In this document: positions 22,963 through 33,440 of the stretch, in pieces
Numbering within the stretch: the stretch's first letter is position 1
Layout: each line of letters opens with the position of its first letter
Assembly (NCBI RefSeq): GCF_053574225.1
Contig: NC_135615.1
Span: forward strand, 68,167,020-68,231,019
Length of the DNA stretch: 64,000 bases
Direction of reading: 5' to 3'
DNA from: Canis aureus
Taxonomy: Eukaryota; Chordata; Mammalia; Carnivora; Canidae
Made by a program: the position numbers and the translations under genes
The notes under the pieces: generated by a model
Database searches by the model: none
What the model was told of the DNA's origin: nothing
Seen by the model: only the letters and a program-made list of their open reading frames with translations

Positions 22963-23588
22963 CAATTTCAGATAGAACACACCTCAAGGTAAGTAAAGTT
23001 ACCAAGGGTAAAGAAGGGAATTACAGAATTCCAAAGGAGTTAATTCTCCAAGAACACATAAGAATTTTTAATGTGTATGCAATTAACAGAGCATCAAACT
23101 ATGTCAAGCAAAAACTAGCAAAATTGGAAAGAGAAATAGATTAATTTGCTATCAGGGTTAGAGATTTAAACACTCTTCTATCAGAAGTAGGTAGATCCAA
23201 CAGCCAGAAAATTAGTAAGGACATATTTGAACTCAACAACACCATCAGTCAATTGGAAACAATTGACACCTATAGATTAGTCCACCCAACAACATAAAAA
23301 TACACATTCTTCTCAAGTTTACATGGAATATTCACCATGAAAGAACACATTCTGGGCCAAAAAATACACCTTAACAAATGCAAAAGAATATATACCATAC
23401 AATGTCTTCTCCTAGACCACAATTGAATTAAACCTGAAATCCATAACAAAAAGGTAACGGGAAAATCCCCAAATATGTGGAGATTAAACGCCATACTGCT
23501 AAAAAACAAAAACTAAAGAAAAAAATCTCAAGAGAAATTTAAAAATATTTTGAAATGAAAACACAACTTTTAAAAATTTGTAGGACAC

Positions 23589-23770
23589 GGGATCCCTGGG
23601 TGGCACAGCGGTTTAGTGCCTGCCTTTGGCCCAGGGCGTGATCCTGGAGACCCGGGATCGAGTCCCACATCGGGCTCCCAGTGCATGGAGCCTGCTTCTC
23701 CCTCTGCTTATGTCTCTGCCTCTCTCTCTCTCTCTGTGTGACTATCATAAATAAATAAAAATTAAAAAAA
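23589..23770 (+). repeat. SINEC_Cf-like young CAN-SINE, in L1
   Basis: Head 'cgggatccctgggtggcaca', end 'gtgactatcataaataaat'. Flanked by a perfect 15 bp target-site duplication 'aaatttgtaggacac'. Confidence 0.95.
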
Positions 23771-24079
23771 AATTTGTAGGACACAATGAAAACTATGTGT
23801 ACAAGGAAATGTATAGCACTGAATGGATATTTTAAAAAGAGATCTAAAAACAATAATTTAAGATTCCACCTTAAGAATATTTGTAGTTAATAAATATATT
23901 AACGGCAATGCTTTAAGACTACATAAATTGTTTCTCTTCAGATTTCACCCAATAATTTTAGCTTCTGTCAGTAAATCTTGTTTATAGTAATTATTACTAT
24001 AGTTCTTGCCTAAAGGTTATTTTCTATTTCCCTATTTATACTTTTATTTATTAATTGGAATTCTACTGTAACAAATGTT

Positions 24080-24390
24080 TTATGTGACACTGTTGCAATG
24101 AACATCTTAGTATGTTTCTAAAAAAGAGCTTCCCAACCATTTTGACAACATAGCACACACAGATCTAGTATCTATACAACACACTTAAGTAACTGTCCTG
24201 GAAGGTGGCATACATGCCTTTGGAATGAAGGACTCAGTTCTTGGGCCTATCTGTAAGCTGCCTGTGGTATCATAGCAGGAAGGCTCTGATCTAGGATACA
24301 TATCTGAAAGTTGAATTGCTAAATTGTAGACTAAGTGCACTTTCAACTTCACTAGATGTTGTCAAAGTGCCCTCCATATTTAAAAAAAAA
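24080..24390 (-). repeat. Probable old LINE/DNA repeat fragments
   Basis: 'ctgttgcaatgaacatctta' and, further right, 'gttgaattgctaaattgtag' with 'tgtcaaagtgccctccat' resemble the antisense 3' region of old L1 elements. The stretch between (24125-24290) looks like a different old repeat. Family assignment is uncertain. Confidence 0.4.
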
Positions 24391-24954
24391 CTCGTGACCA
24401 AGTTCTGGCCAATAAGATTAGGCCAAAGTCACAAGGTCAGTCTTCTAGAAACTTTTTAAAGTCCCTTCTTTCCCAATTCTCACTTACTAGTGTAAACATG
24501 ATATCTAGAAGAATAGCGCCTTTATATGATTATTTGGATAAATGTCCCATGTTAAAAATGGCAGAATTGGAGAAAAAGAAGTCTATATCCTTGATGACAC
24601 TGATCAGTTATTTTAAAGCCCAGGCCTTACAATCTCCAAAAATGTTGGTAAATGAAATAAAACTTGTATCTGTTGAAACCACTCTTTGCTGGGTTTTCTA
24701 ATAGTTGTTGCCAAATGTAACTTATATGTTAACCATGACTCATTTCACATTTTCATTTTTCCACCTTTCCTCTTTTTCTGCTCTCCCCCTGCCAACTGGA
24801 GTTGGTTTGAAATTTAGGATTTTAAAACTTCCCTGCCCACTCAATCAAAAGTAGTATATTTGTCATTCTCTATCAGACCATGCCATTTGAATTTGCTACA
24901 TTGAACCTTATCTTTTTCCTATTTTGCTGATTTTTACAACTAAAATGTAATTTC
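24391..24954. other. Intronic sequence, probably an old unassigned interspersed repeat
   Basis: Phrases such as 'gaccaagttctggccaataa' and 'ttgaaaccactctttgctgg' recall old mammalian interspersed repeats but the family could not be named. The open frame 24498-24701 lies within this and is not considered a gene. Confidence 0.35.
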
Positions 24955-25075
24955 TACAAGGCAGGAGGTGCCTTGTCTGTCTTCATCACTCAGTATGCCT
25001 AGTGCCTAGAATGGTAATTTCTATAAAACAGCAACCCAATCAATTTGTTGAATGAATGGTTAAATGACCTACAAA
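24955..25075 (+). repeat. LINE-2 3' end fragment
   Basis: Reads 'caaggcaggaggtgccttgt', 'ctgtcttcatcactcagtat', 'gcctagtgcctagaatggta' and ends 'tttgttgaatgaatggt'. This is the normal order of the L2 3' end. Confidence 0.75.
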
Positions 25076-25546
25076 TGTTTTTAAAAGAATTTGATTTTTC
25101 ATACTACCTCTGTCAAGTTGTATAAAACTATAGCAACCTTATAAAACTTACTGGGGAGTTTTCCTTGTTTTATCATTTAGGAATTACCTCTTCCTTTAAG
25201 CTTTGGTAAGATCTGCCTATAAAACTAGCCAAACAGTTCTTTTTTTGAAGAAGTTAAGGGGGAGTGGAAAGATTTTGGACAATTATTTTTGTCAAAGACT
25301 ATGGATCATGCATTCCTGAGGTGAGAACTACTTCTCGGAAGCAAAAGAAAAAGTCTTAGATATTACAATAGGGTGTGGCCCTGGAATACTCAACTCTACC
25401 TTGACAAAAATCTTATTCCCTAATTTTTCACATTACAGAAAACTTATTCTCCCCCCATCTTGAGGGTAACAACAACAATAATAAAAAGATTAAGAAACAC
25501 CATAACATAGGTCTATTTTATTTTTCTATTTCTTAGGTTAGTAACT
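25076..25546. other. Intronic sequence, nothing recognised
   Basis: No repeat family or exon signal was recognised. Confidence 0.4.
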
Positions 25547-25547
25547 G

Positions 25548-25975
25548 TATTAGTTTGCTAGGGCTATCAGAGTAATATACCCAAGACTGGTATTGGTTTA
25601 TTTTCTCACAGTTATAGAGGCCCTATACTAAGATCAGGGTGTCAGAGGTTTGGTTTCTTCTAAGGCCTCTTTCTTTGACCTACGGGTGGGCCACACTCTT
25701 GCTGCTTTGTCCTCACATGGTTTTCCCTCTGATCCCCTGGTGTCTCTTTGCATGTTCCAATTTCTTCCTCTTATAAGAACACTAGTCAGATTGTATCAAG
25801 GCTCACCCTGTGGGCCTGATTTAAACTTTTCCTCTTTAAAGGCCTTACTCCAAATACATCTGCAACAATCCTATTTCAATATAAGACCACACTTTGAGGT
25901 ATAGGGGGCCTTTGGGTTTTAACATATAAATTTGTAGGAAGTGGAAAGGGGACACAAATCATCTTATAGCAGTAA
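25548..25975 (-). mobile_element. MLT1 (MaLR/ERVL) solo LTR, antisense
   Basis: Begins 'tgtattagtttgctagggct' and ends near 'cacaaatcatcttatagca', with 'cttataagaacactagtcag' and 'tgaggtatagggggcctttg' between. This is the reverse-orientation MLT1 layout. It is an old ERVL-type LTR without internal sequence. Confidence 0.85.
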
Positions 25976-25984
25976 CTTATGATT

Positions 25985-27220
25985 TTCCTAGAACACATTC
26001 CATTTGTGATCATTTTGATATTTATTGCCAAATAATTTCTTATGGTATATTCTCTCTCTTTAAATATCTACTTATTTGTAGGTATATTCTCCTTTTCATT
26101 CCTAATATTGTTCATCTGTTTAAATATTCCTTTTCTGTTGGGCAAGATTTGCTAAGAGATTGGTTTAACTTACTAATCTTTAAAAAAATACAGTTCTTGG
26201 GGATCCCTGGGTGGCTCAGCGGTTTGGCGCCTGCCTTTGGCCCAGGGCACGATCCTGGAGTCCCGGGATCGAGTCCCACGTCGGGCTCCTGGCATGGAGC
26301 CCGTTTCTCCCTCCTCCTGTGTCTCTGCCTCTCTCTCAATCTCTGTGTCTATCATGAATAAATAAATAAATCTTTAAAAATAAATAAATAAAAAATAAAA
26401 AAATACAGTTCTTGCTTTTGTTGACAATCCCTATTCTAACTTCATATTTTATATAATTCTTTCTTTTAGCATTATTACTTTCTTTTCTATTTTTATCTTT
26501 ATTACTTTCTTCCTTCTACTTGCTTTATGTTTATTACGGTATTTTTTTAATGTATAAACAAGATACTTAACTTGTTAGTTTTTCATCATTTAACTCTTTT
26601 CTAATATGTGCATTCGAAGCTAAAAATTGCCTACTAACAACACTTCACAGCTACATTCCACAAGTACTGGTGCGTAGTGTTTTCATTGTCATTCTGTTAT
26701 TTCTCAATTTCCATTTTTATTACTCTTCAAAATCATAAAACAGAAGTGTATATTTTTAGTTTCCAAACACAGGCTATTTAGTGGACATCTTTTACCTATC
26801 GACTTTTAAATTTTAACATGGTCAGAGAAGATATCCACTTGTTTGTGTTGTTCATTTAGTCTTTATAGTGTTTTGATGAGACTAATTGTGCTATTCAAAT
26901 AATCTATATCATAACTTTTATTTTTTGTCTCCACGGTTCATCACATTCTAAGGGAAATGAGTTAAAAATCTCCTACCTATTCTATTAAATTTTTGTTTTA
27001 TATATTTTGAGGATATACTGTTAGGTTTGTGCAGTACTATTTTATCTTCCCAGTGAAATGTTCCCTTAATCATTAAGTAATGGCCCTTTTTATAACTTTA
27101 CCTTAAGTACATGGGGTAAAAAAAAGACTGCTGTAAAAAGACCCCCCACCCCCGCAATATGATGATGTCATTTTAAGCTGTAACTGATTTCTTGTACAGT
27201 ATATTTTGTCTATGTGTGAT
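25985..27220 (-). mobile_element. LINE-1 ORF2 fragment, antisense
   Basis: Reads as L1 ORF2 backwards: 'tcctaatattgttcatctgt', 'attactttcttccttctact', 'agctacattccacaagtact', 'ttaacatggtcagagaagat', then 'taatggccctttttataact'. It is cut by a SINE at 26199-26396 whose flanks rejoin cleanly. Degraded and non-coding. Confidence 0.8.
26199..26396 (+). repeat. SINEC_Cf-like CAN-SINE, in L1
   Basis: Head 'ggggatccctgggtggctca', 'gcacgatcctggagtcccgg', tail of (AAAT)n about 50 bp long. Flanked by a perfect 18 bp target-site duplication 'aaaaaaatacagttcttg'. Confidence 0.95.
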
Positions 27221-27855
27221 ATAGTCTTGTTTATTCATTTGTTTGTTTTAGTGTGGTCTTATCTCAGTTTTGAGGCTCTGGATAGAGACTGGTCACTTCT
27301 TCTTGTATATGATAGAGGATTAAGTACTGATTAAGTTCCTATCCCAGCCATTTTGCTTACTGGGTTCTTATACCCTGTGTATTATGCACTTAATGTAAGT
27401 ACTTTAGGACTAGATACCATAAAAATAGAGACACAGATCCCGGGGCCCTCATGATTATTCAAATTAGCCAGTACACAGGGAGACTACAAAACCTTGTTAA
27501 CTCCACCCTGCTTGTTATATATAAGCTATCCCCTATAGTCACAGCTCATTACCCTGTCCTGAGCTACAACCCCCAGCGTGGCACTACATAGGGACTTTCT
27601 CTCAGTTATAAACAAGAGTCGTGTATTTCAACCATATGAGTGTTACTATGTTGTTTCAAGTCATTAAAAAAAAAAAAAACTTTTAAATCTTCTAAGACAC
27701 AGATTAGAGTTGCAGCTTAGTTCCACAATGTCATTTAGAGACCCAGTCTTTCTCTATCACTTGTTCTATAATTCCTGAGGGCCTTTCTGGTTGGGGAAAG
27801 GGTGCAGAGGAGGGGATAATTTATTATCTATTCTGTGCAAGACTCATATTTTCTT
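27221..27855. other. Intronic sequence, unassigned
   Basis: Contains 27420-27680, which has an unusually GC-balanced composition for this intron ('gatcccggggccctcatgat', 'aacccccagcgtggcactac') and may be an unrecognised old LTR. No family could be named. Confidence 0.35.
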
Positions 27856-27859
27856 CAAT

Positions 27860-28300
27860 TCTGATGATCAAGTCACTACTTATTCAAATATTGCCTTTCC
27901 TCAATTTTCTTTACTCTTTATTCTTATGAAGCATATTTGAGACCTTCTCATTCTATCCTCTATTACTCTTAAACCTGCTATCCTATTTTCTATATTTGTA
28001 CCTCTCTTCTCCCAAAACTATCTTACGATTCATAAATTCCTTCTTCAACATTGTCCAATCTGCTCTTTATCACTGACCTTTTAGTGGTTTGTAATCATTA
28101 TTTCTAGTAAACACTTTTGGTTCTTTTTCATACATTCTTTTATATTTTTTTCATTCTTTTATATTCTTATTTTATCTCTATAATATTAATATTTAACAAT
28201 TGAAACATTTTTATTTTAGAGTCATTTTCAAATAGTTCTCTCACCTAAATTCTTGGAGTGCAAACTTTCCTATCTGCTGTGCATGGTTGTTTTGAATAAT
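27860..28300 (-). mobile_element. LINE-1 ORF1-region fragment, antisense
   Basis: 'acattgtccaatctgctctt', 'tttctagtaaacacttttgg', 'ttctttttcatacattcttt' and the C/T-rich text between follow the antisense ORF1 region of old L1s. Probably another piece of the L1 at 25985-27220. Confidence 0.6.
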
Positions 28301-28702
28301 TTCCTTATGTAATTTGTGATCATTTGTAATTATTATTTTTATTATTTAATTCATTTCAGGAAAGGTTTTCATTTGTGAAAACATACCTAAAAAGCAATTT
28401 TATCTTTGTTTCAGATCCCATATCAGCATATGGCACAGGCTTAAGGTTTCAATCTAGGGTCCTAGACAACAGTAGCTTTCTATTCTCTGGCCCAGAGCTG
28501 AGATTTTTTGGTTCTCCTTCCAGACAGGACAGTTCTTTATAAGTTCATGCAGAGAATTCACATGTAACATTTCATCTTGAATGAGCCCAAGGCAAAATCT
28601 CTTGTTCCAATGTGACCTTATTTTAAAAACTCCAACGTTGGCCCACAAGATCTATGGTACAGCAATTACAAAAAAGGACTTAATCCTCTATCCATCTCTT
28701 TA
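28301..28702. other. Intronic sequence, nothing recognised
   Basis: No family or exon recognised. The open frame 28454-28648 has no splice signals. Confidence 0.4.
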
Positions 28703-28881
28703 TTTATTTTTTTTTTTTTAATTTTTATTTATTTATGATAGTCACAGAGAGAGAGAGAGAGAGGCAGAGACACAAGCAGGCTCTATGCACCGGGAGCCCA
28801 ACGTGGGATTCAATCCGGGGTCTCCAGGATCGTGCCCTGGGCCAAAGGCAGGCGCTAAACCTCTGCGCCACCCAGGGATCC
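28703..28881 (-). repeat. SINEC_Cf-like young CAN-SINE
   Basis: Reverse SINE with 'tttatgatagtcacagagag' and 'cgccacccagggatccc'. A perfect target-site duplication 'ctctatccatctctttat' brackets it. The poly(T) is clean, consistent with a recent insertion. Confidence 0.95.
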
Positions 28882-29034
28882 CTCTATCCATCTCTTTATC
28901 TAGACCTTTTGAAATAGTTCCTTCCAACAAGAGGTCAGACACATGACTTACTTTGGTCAGCACAATGTGGCAGAAGTGAGGGGTTGCCCATTCTGAGCCG
29001 GCCTCAAGAGGCCTCATATGCATCTGCTCTCTGA

Positions 29035-29078
29035 TTTTTTTTTAATACTTTATTTATTTATTCATGAGAGACACAGAG

Positions 29079-29118
<40 letters not shown>

Positions 29119-29246
29119 CAGAGACACAGGCAGAGGGAGAAGCAGGCTCCATGCAGTGAGCCCGACGTGGGACTTGATCCTGGAATTCCAGGAACATGCC
29201 CTGAGCTGAAGGCAGATGCTTAACCGCTGAACCACCTGGGCTGCCT
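29035..29246 (-). repeat. SINEC with expanded (GA)n
   Basis: Reverse SINE, 'aatactttatttatttattc' to 'gaaccacctgggctgcc'. The CT-rich middle is expanded to about 38 bp of (GA)n at 29081-29117. Target-site duplication near 'ctctctgattt' / 'gtctctcagattt'. Confidence 0.92.
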
Positions 29247-29365
29247 GGTCTCTCAGATTTCTAATTTTCCCTTGAGAATAATCCTAGCTCCTTTACGGAC
29301 AATGATAGACCATGTGGAGCAGAGACGGCTTAAGATGCCATCTTAAATCAGAAGTGAACCTGTCA

Positions 29366-29536
29366 GGGAGCCTGGGTGGCTCAGTGGTTGAGTGCCTGCC
29401 TTCAGCCCAGGCGTGGCCTGGAGTCCCTGGATCAGGTCCCGCATCAGGCTCCCTGCATGGGGCCTGCTGCTCCCTCTGCCTATGTCTCTCTCTCATGAAT
29501 AAATAAATAAAATCTTAAAAAAAAAAAAAAAAAAAA
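29366..29536 (+). repeat. SINEC (CAN-SINE)
   Basis: Head 'gggagcctgggtggctcagt', tail 'aaataaataaaatctt' plus about 18 A. Target-site duplication 'agaagtgaacctgtca' / 'agaagtcaatctgtca'. Confidence 0.93.
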
Positions 29537-30367
29537 GAAGTCAATCTGTCAACTAGCCATAAAGTACATGAGTGAGCTCAGCTGGTCTTGGCTGACCAAG
29601 CAAAACCGGCTAATCAGCAGAATTGACTAGCCCTTCTGTAGACCAGTAGGGAATAAAAGTTATAAATAAGACACTAAATTTGGGGGTACTTTGTTAAGGA
29701 ACTATAACAGCTAAGTGATAGAATATATCTGAATCTATTAGGTCCATGAGCTTACCCATATCCCCAGATCAATGCTAATCTGCTCATTTTCTCTTCATTT
29801 CTGGCATCTAGGAATCTCTTTTTCTTTCATTTGTGCTTGGTTACTTGGTTGTTGTTTTTTTTTATAAATAAATTTTGTTATAAGTTTACCTATATTACAT
29901 ATCATATATTTGGAGTGAGGCTAAACAATGAGCTTATTCAATTATATGATCACATTTACATAAACATAAGCAAATACCTTTCCAGACAGGTGCCCTATTC
30001 TCTTTCTGGTTGTTCCCCAAAACTTGGAAGTGAACCTTCCTCCAGTTCCTAAAATAATCTATGTTCTTTCTCAAGTTTGGTGATTTCTACGTATTACTGC
30101 TTCACCTTTTTCCACTGCTTCACCCACATATAATTCCTACACTGTGTTCCAGTATTAACCGGATGAGGAAATTTCCTAAAAGAGAAAAACTCTGATTTGA
30201 CAAATTTAGATGAGCTATCTTTTTCACCATTTTATCCCATTATGTGTCATAGTTTCTTATACATGAGAGGTCCACAAGAAATATTTGTTGAAAAAAGCAT
30301 ATATTTACACATCTGTAAACATCAAAAGAAAAGCCAATTATCCTTTCAGTGCTTTGGCATTATTTAT
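29537..30367. other. Intronic sequence, nothing certain
   Basis: A short 'gaaatatttgttgaa' word near 30280 is reminiscent of old L2/MIR ends. Otherwise nothing was recognised. The open frame 29831-30052 has no exon signals. Confidence 0.4.
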
Positions 30368-30533
30368 TAAAAAGATTTTATTTATTTATTTGAGAGAGAG
30401 TGAACATGAGGGGAGGGGCAGAAAAAAGAGGGAGAAGTAGGCTCCTCGCTACCAGAGAGATAGTGAGGGGCTTGATCCCATAGGACCTGAGCCAAAAGCA
30501 GATGCTTAACCAACTAAGCCACCCAGGTGCCCC
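30368..30533 (-). repeat. SINEC, older subtype
   Basis: Reverse SINE: 'aaagattttatttatttatt', then 'tgagagagagtgaacatgag' and 'ccacccaggtgcccc'. The 'tttgagagagag' and 'gtgccc' wording marks the older carnivore subfamily. Confidence 0.88.
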
Positions 30534-30832
30534 AAATCCTTTAGCCTTATTCAAGAAAAAGCCCTCCCTACCCTAAAACAGTGATCATTTGTGTGTATAA
30601 ATCCCAGGAATATTAAAATTAAAAAATTAGTTTTTTCCTGACTGAACTACACCTTGCATCCTCCCAAAATATTAATATAGTTTGTCATTGATGAGGGCTT
30701 CCTCTTCTAACTCTGTTATACTGTTATAGGTGACAAGTGCAGGTGCATTAAATTCTAAAGAACTTTCATCCAAGGATTTCAGAAAACAAAACTTTTGTCA
30801 TCCTAATAAAAATTCTATTGAAAAAAACCCCA

Positions 30833-30959
30833 GGGGATCCCTAGGTGGCTCAGCGGTTTAGCGCTTGCCTTCAGCCCAGGGCGTGATCCTGGCGTCCCGG
30901 GATCAAGTCCTGTGTTAGGTTCCCTGCGTGGAGCCGGCTTCTCCCTCTGCCTATGTCTC

Positions 30960-30992
<33 letters not shown>

Positions 30993-31054
30993 AAGTCTCT
31001 CATGAATAAATAAATAAAATCTTAAAAAAAAGAAAAAAAAAAAAAACAAAAACA
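30833..31054 (+). repeat. SINEC (CAN-SINE)
   Basis: Head 'ggggatccctaggtggctca', (CT)n of about 26 bp, tail 'aaataaataaaatctt' and a long A/C-rich tail. Flanks share an A-rich word 'aaaaaaccc' / 'aaaaccac'. Confidence 0.9.
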
Positions 31055-31149
31055 AAACCACATAACCTTTGCCAGATTCAGGATACTGCAATGAAATAAT
31101 ATACCATTAAATACCAAATAATATAACTTGATCTAAAATTCCCATAAAC

Positions 31150-31362
31150 AGGTGCCTGGGTGGCTCAGTGGATTGTGTCTGTCTTCTGTTGAGGTCATGA
31201 TCCTAGGGTCCTGAGACAGAGCACACATTAGGCTACCTGCTCAGTAGGAAGTCTGCTTCTCTCTCTCCTTCTGGCCTCTCCTCTACTTGTGTGCACTCTC
31301 TCTCTCTTGCAAATAAATAAAAACCTAAAGAAAAAAAACAAAAAAATCCCACAACTAAAATA
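31150..31362 (+). repeat. SINEC, older subtype
   Basis: Head 'aggtgcctgggtggctcagt', 'cagtaggaagtctgcttctc', 'gcaaataaataaaaacct' tail. Target-site duplication 'aaattcccataaa' / 'aaattcccgtaaa'. Confidence 0.88.
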
Positions 31363-31550
31363 AAATTCCCGTAAAAACCCTTTGTAAATTTTTAAGTGAG
31401 CCAAGTGGAATTTTGAAATAGTAAAAAGGAAAATACTAAAGTCTTAAGAATTACCAATTAGGTATCACAGGATACTAAATAACAATAAAGGAATTTCAAA
31501 ACTGTAAAATAAGATCTTCAAAGAATGTTATTCACAGATCAAATATTTAT

Positions 31551-31709
31551 TTATTTTTTTTTTTAATTTTTATTTATTTATGATAGTCACAGAGAGAGAG
31601 AAGCAGGCTCCATGCACCGGGAGCCCGACGTGGGATTCGATCCCGGGTCTCCAGGATCGCGCCCTGGGCCAAAGGCAGGCGCCAAACCTCTGCGCCACCC
31701 AGGGATCCC
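31551..31709 (-). repeat. SINEC_Cf-like young CAN-SINE with deleted CT tract
   Basis: Reverse SINE with perfect head wording 'gcgccacccagggatccc' and a 17 bp target-site duplication 'acagatcaaatatttat' (left) / 'acagatcaaatattta' (right). The 'gaggcagagacacaggcaga' block is missing, which makes it about 30 bp short. Confidence 0.95.
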
Positions 31710-32440
31710 ACAGATCAAATATTTAAATCCTAACTTTAGCACCTCATCTTATCATCAGTGACCTCATTATCATGGTAGTTGAGAACTTGCAACTAATAGT
31801 AACAAAATCAAAATGTACTAATGTTGCAAAGGCCTAAAAAAACAATTAAAAATAGGTCACACTAGGGGATATTAATGACTCTTATAAATCTTGACAAAAA
31901 TTATAGGAAGATTATATATCTTAAGTGCTACTTAATTACACAAGAATTGTTCAAAATTTCAATAACTTTCAGAAGTTCCTGCCTTTCTCTTAAAGTAATT
32001 TGGAATAATTCTGAAAGTTGAAATTTATGATATAATTCAAGAATGATTATTCAAAAGTTGCTTTGTAGCTAAACATGATATATTTTAGTTTGACCAATAC
32101 AAATGAATTTTACTTCACAAGAAGTCATTTCATTGCCCAATTAGATATATTTGTCACAAATGATATTTTCCCAAGAAATTCCTTGTATCTAATTCTAAAG
32201 TAACCATCATACCACATAACAGATTTAAAACTTTTAGACAATTCGCCATTCACTAAACTAAATACTAGCATTTCCTAATGAAATAGAAAAAAAAGACTCT
32301 GACTATATGTAAATTTAACTTGTAACACTAAAAGTTTTTTTTAAAAAACACTAAAAGTTTTAACTCTTTGTTTATTAAACATATTTGAAAAGTAAATGCA
32401 TTACTATGAACAATTACTAATGTTATATTCTTTTCCTGTA
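31710..32440. other. Intronic sequence, nothing recognised
   Basis: AT-rich unique-looking intron with no repeat family or exon signal recognised. Confidence 0.4.
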
Positions 32441-32612
32441 ACATGCCTGGGTGGCTCAGTGGTTGAGCACCTGCCTTCAGCTCAGAACATGATCCAGGTC
32501 TGAGGATCAAGTCCACGTTGGACTCCCTGTGGGGAGCCTACTTCTCCCTTTGTCTTTGTCTCTGCCTCTCTCTCTGTGTCTCTCATGAATAAATAAATAA
32601 AATCTAATTTAA
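32441..32612 (+). repeat. SINEC (CAN-SINE)
   Basis: 'catgcctgggtggctcagtg' head, diverged middle, 'aaataaataaaatct' tail. Ends approximate. Confidence 0.88.
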
Positions 32613-32831
32613 AAAATGACAAAAAAAACTGCATGCAATATAGAAAAGTGAATCCATATTATAATGACCATTTTATACAGTTTGGATAATTTGTATAAAT
32701 TTCTGCAATAAGAGAAGTGGCTATTCCAGCTATTATCAATATTTTTTAACCTATCAGTTTTATTTCAATAATAACTAACATTTTGGAATAAATCTTTTGG
32801 TGACACGATTCTTTAATTAGGTAAAGAAATC

Positions 32832-33150
32832 TTTTTTATTTTTATTTTTATTTTATGATAGTCACAGAGAGAGAGAGAGAGAGGCTGAGACACAGGCAGA
32901 GGGAGAAGCAGGCTCCATGCACGGGAGGGGAGGGGAGGGGAGGGGAGGGGAGGGGAGGGAAGGGAAGGGAAGGGAAGGGAAGGGAAGGGAAGGGAAGGGA
33001 AGGGAAGGGAAGGGAATGGAAGGGAAGGGAAGGGAAGCGAAGCCCGACGGGAGCCTGTCGGGAGCCCGATGTGGGATTCGATCCCAGGTCTCCAGGATCG
33101 CGCCCTGGGCCAAAGGCAGGCGCCAAACTGCTGCACCACCCAGGGATCCC
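32832..33150 (-). repeat. SINEC_Cf-like SINE enlarged by a GGGGA/GGGAA minisatellite
   Basis: Reverse young SINE ('tttatgatagtcacagagag' to 'cacccagggatccc'). It has a perfect 14 bp target-site duplication 'aggtaaagaaatct'. It is about 320 bp instead of about 190 because a pentanucleotide tract splits it between 'ctccatgcacggg' and 'gcccgacggg'. A short 'cgggagcc' duplication follows the tract. Confidence 0.95.
32923..33036 (+). repeat. (GGGGA)n-(GGGAA)n polypurine array
   Basis: About 114 bp of pure purine on the + strand. Roughly six GGGGA units are followed by about sixteen GGGAA units with one 'gggaatgga' variant near 33015. It lies wholly inside the SINE at 32832-33150 and its open frames on both strands are repeat artefacts. 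Confidence 0.97.
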
Positions 33151-33251
33151 AGGTAAAGAAATCTATACCAAAATACTGTAGGCCTAATTTTTTTTTTAAT
33201 TCTTCAAGATACAACATTAACTTGAAATGGGAAAAAACAAATTTTTAAAAA

Positions 33252-33440
33252 GGGGGAGATCCCTGGATGGATGGCTTCCAGTGGTGGAGCATCTGCCTTC
33301 AGCCCAGGTCGTGATCCTGGGGTACTGGGACTGAGTCCCGCAGCATGGAGTTAGCTCCTCCCTCTGCCTATTTCTCTGCCTCTCTCTGTGTGTCTCTCAT
33401 GAATAAATAAATAAAATCTTAAAAAAAAAAAAAAAAAAAA
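33252..33440 (+). repeat. SINEC (CAN-SINE), diverged head
   Basis: 'gggggagatccctggatgga' head with an extra 'tggatgg', CT-rich middle, 'aaataaataaaatctt' tail and about 20 A. The words 'cttgaaatgggaaa' (33221) and 'cctgaaatgggaaa' (33452) may be its target-site duplication. Confidence 0.88.

Larger units (their letters stand above)
19990..23877 (+). mobile_element. Old LINE-1 (L1M type), sense, degraded
   Basis: From about 20960 the text follows the 5'/ORF1 region of an old L1 ('acatcatgtccagctatcaa', 'aagaactatgactaatatga', 'aaaccatccagaaaaaagtc') and then the ORF2 endonuclease (22650-23880, e.g. 'acacattctgggccaaaaaa'). It stops at about 23877 before the reverse-transcriptase region. The stretch 19990-20960 is probably its 5' UTR but was not matched with confidence. 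An A run of about 28 lies at 20452-20479. Interrupted by two SINEs and a short retrocopy. No intact ORF. Confidence 0.75.

Noticed and set aside
23589..23853. Regularly spaced direct repeats that might suggest an array such as CRISPR
   Set aside because: They are dispersed SINE copies with irregular spacing in both orientations and target-site duplications, in a vertebrate intron.
32813..33217. Long open frames on both strands (up to 134 codons) through the GGGGA/GGGAA array
   Set aside because: The frames are open only because a pentanucleotide repeat has no stop codons. They are made of SINE plus repeat sequence and have no gene signals.
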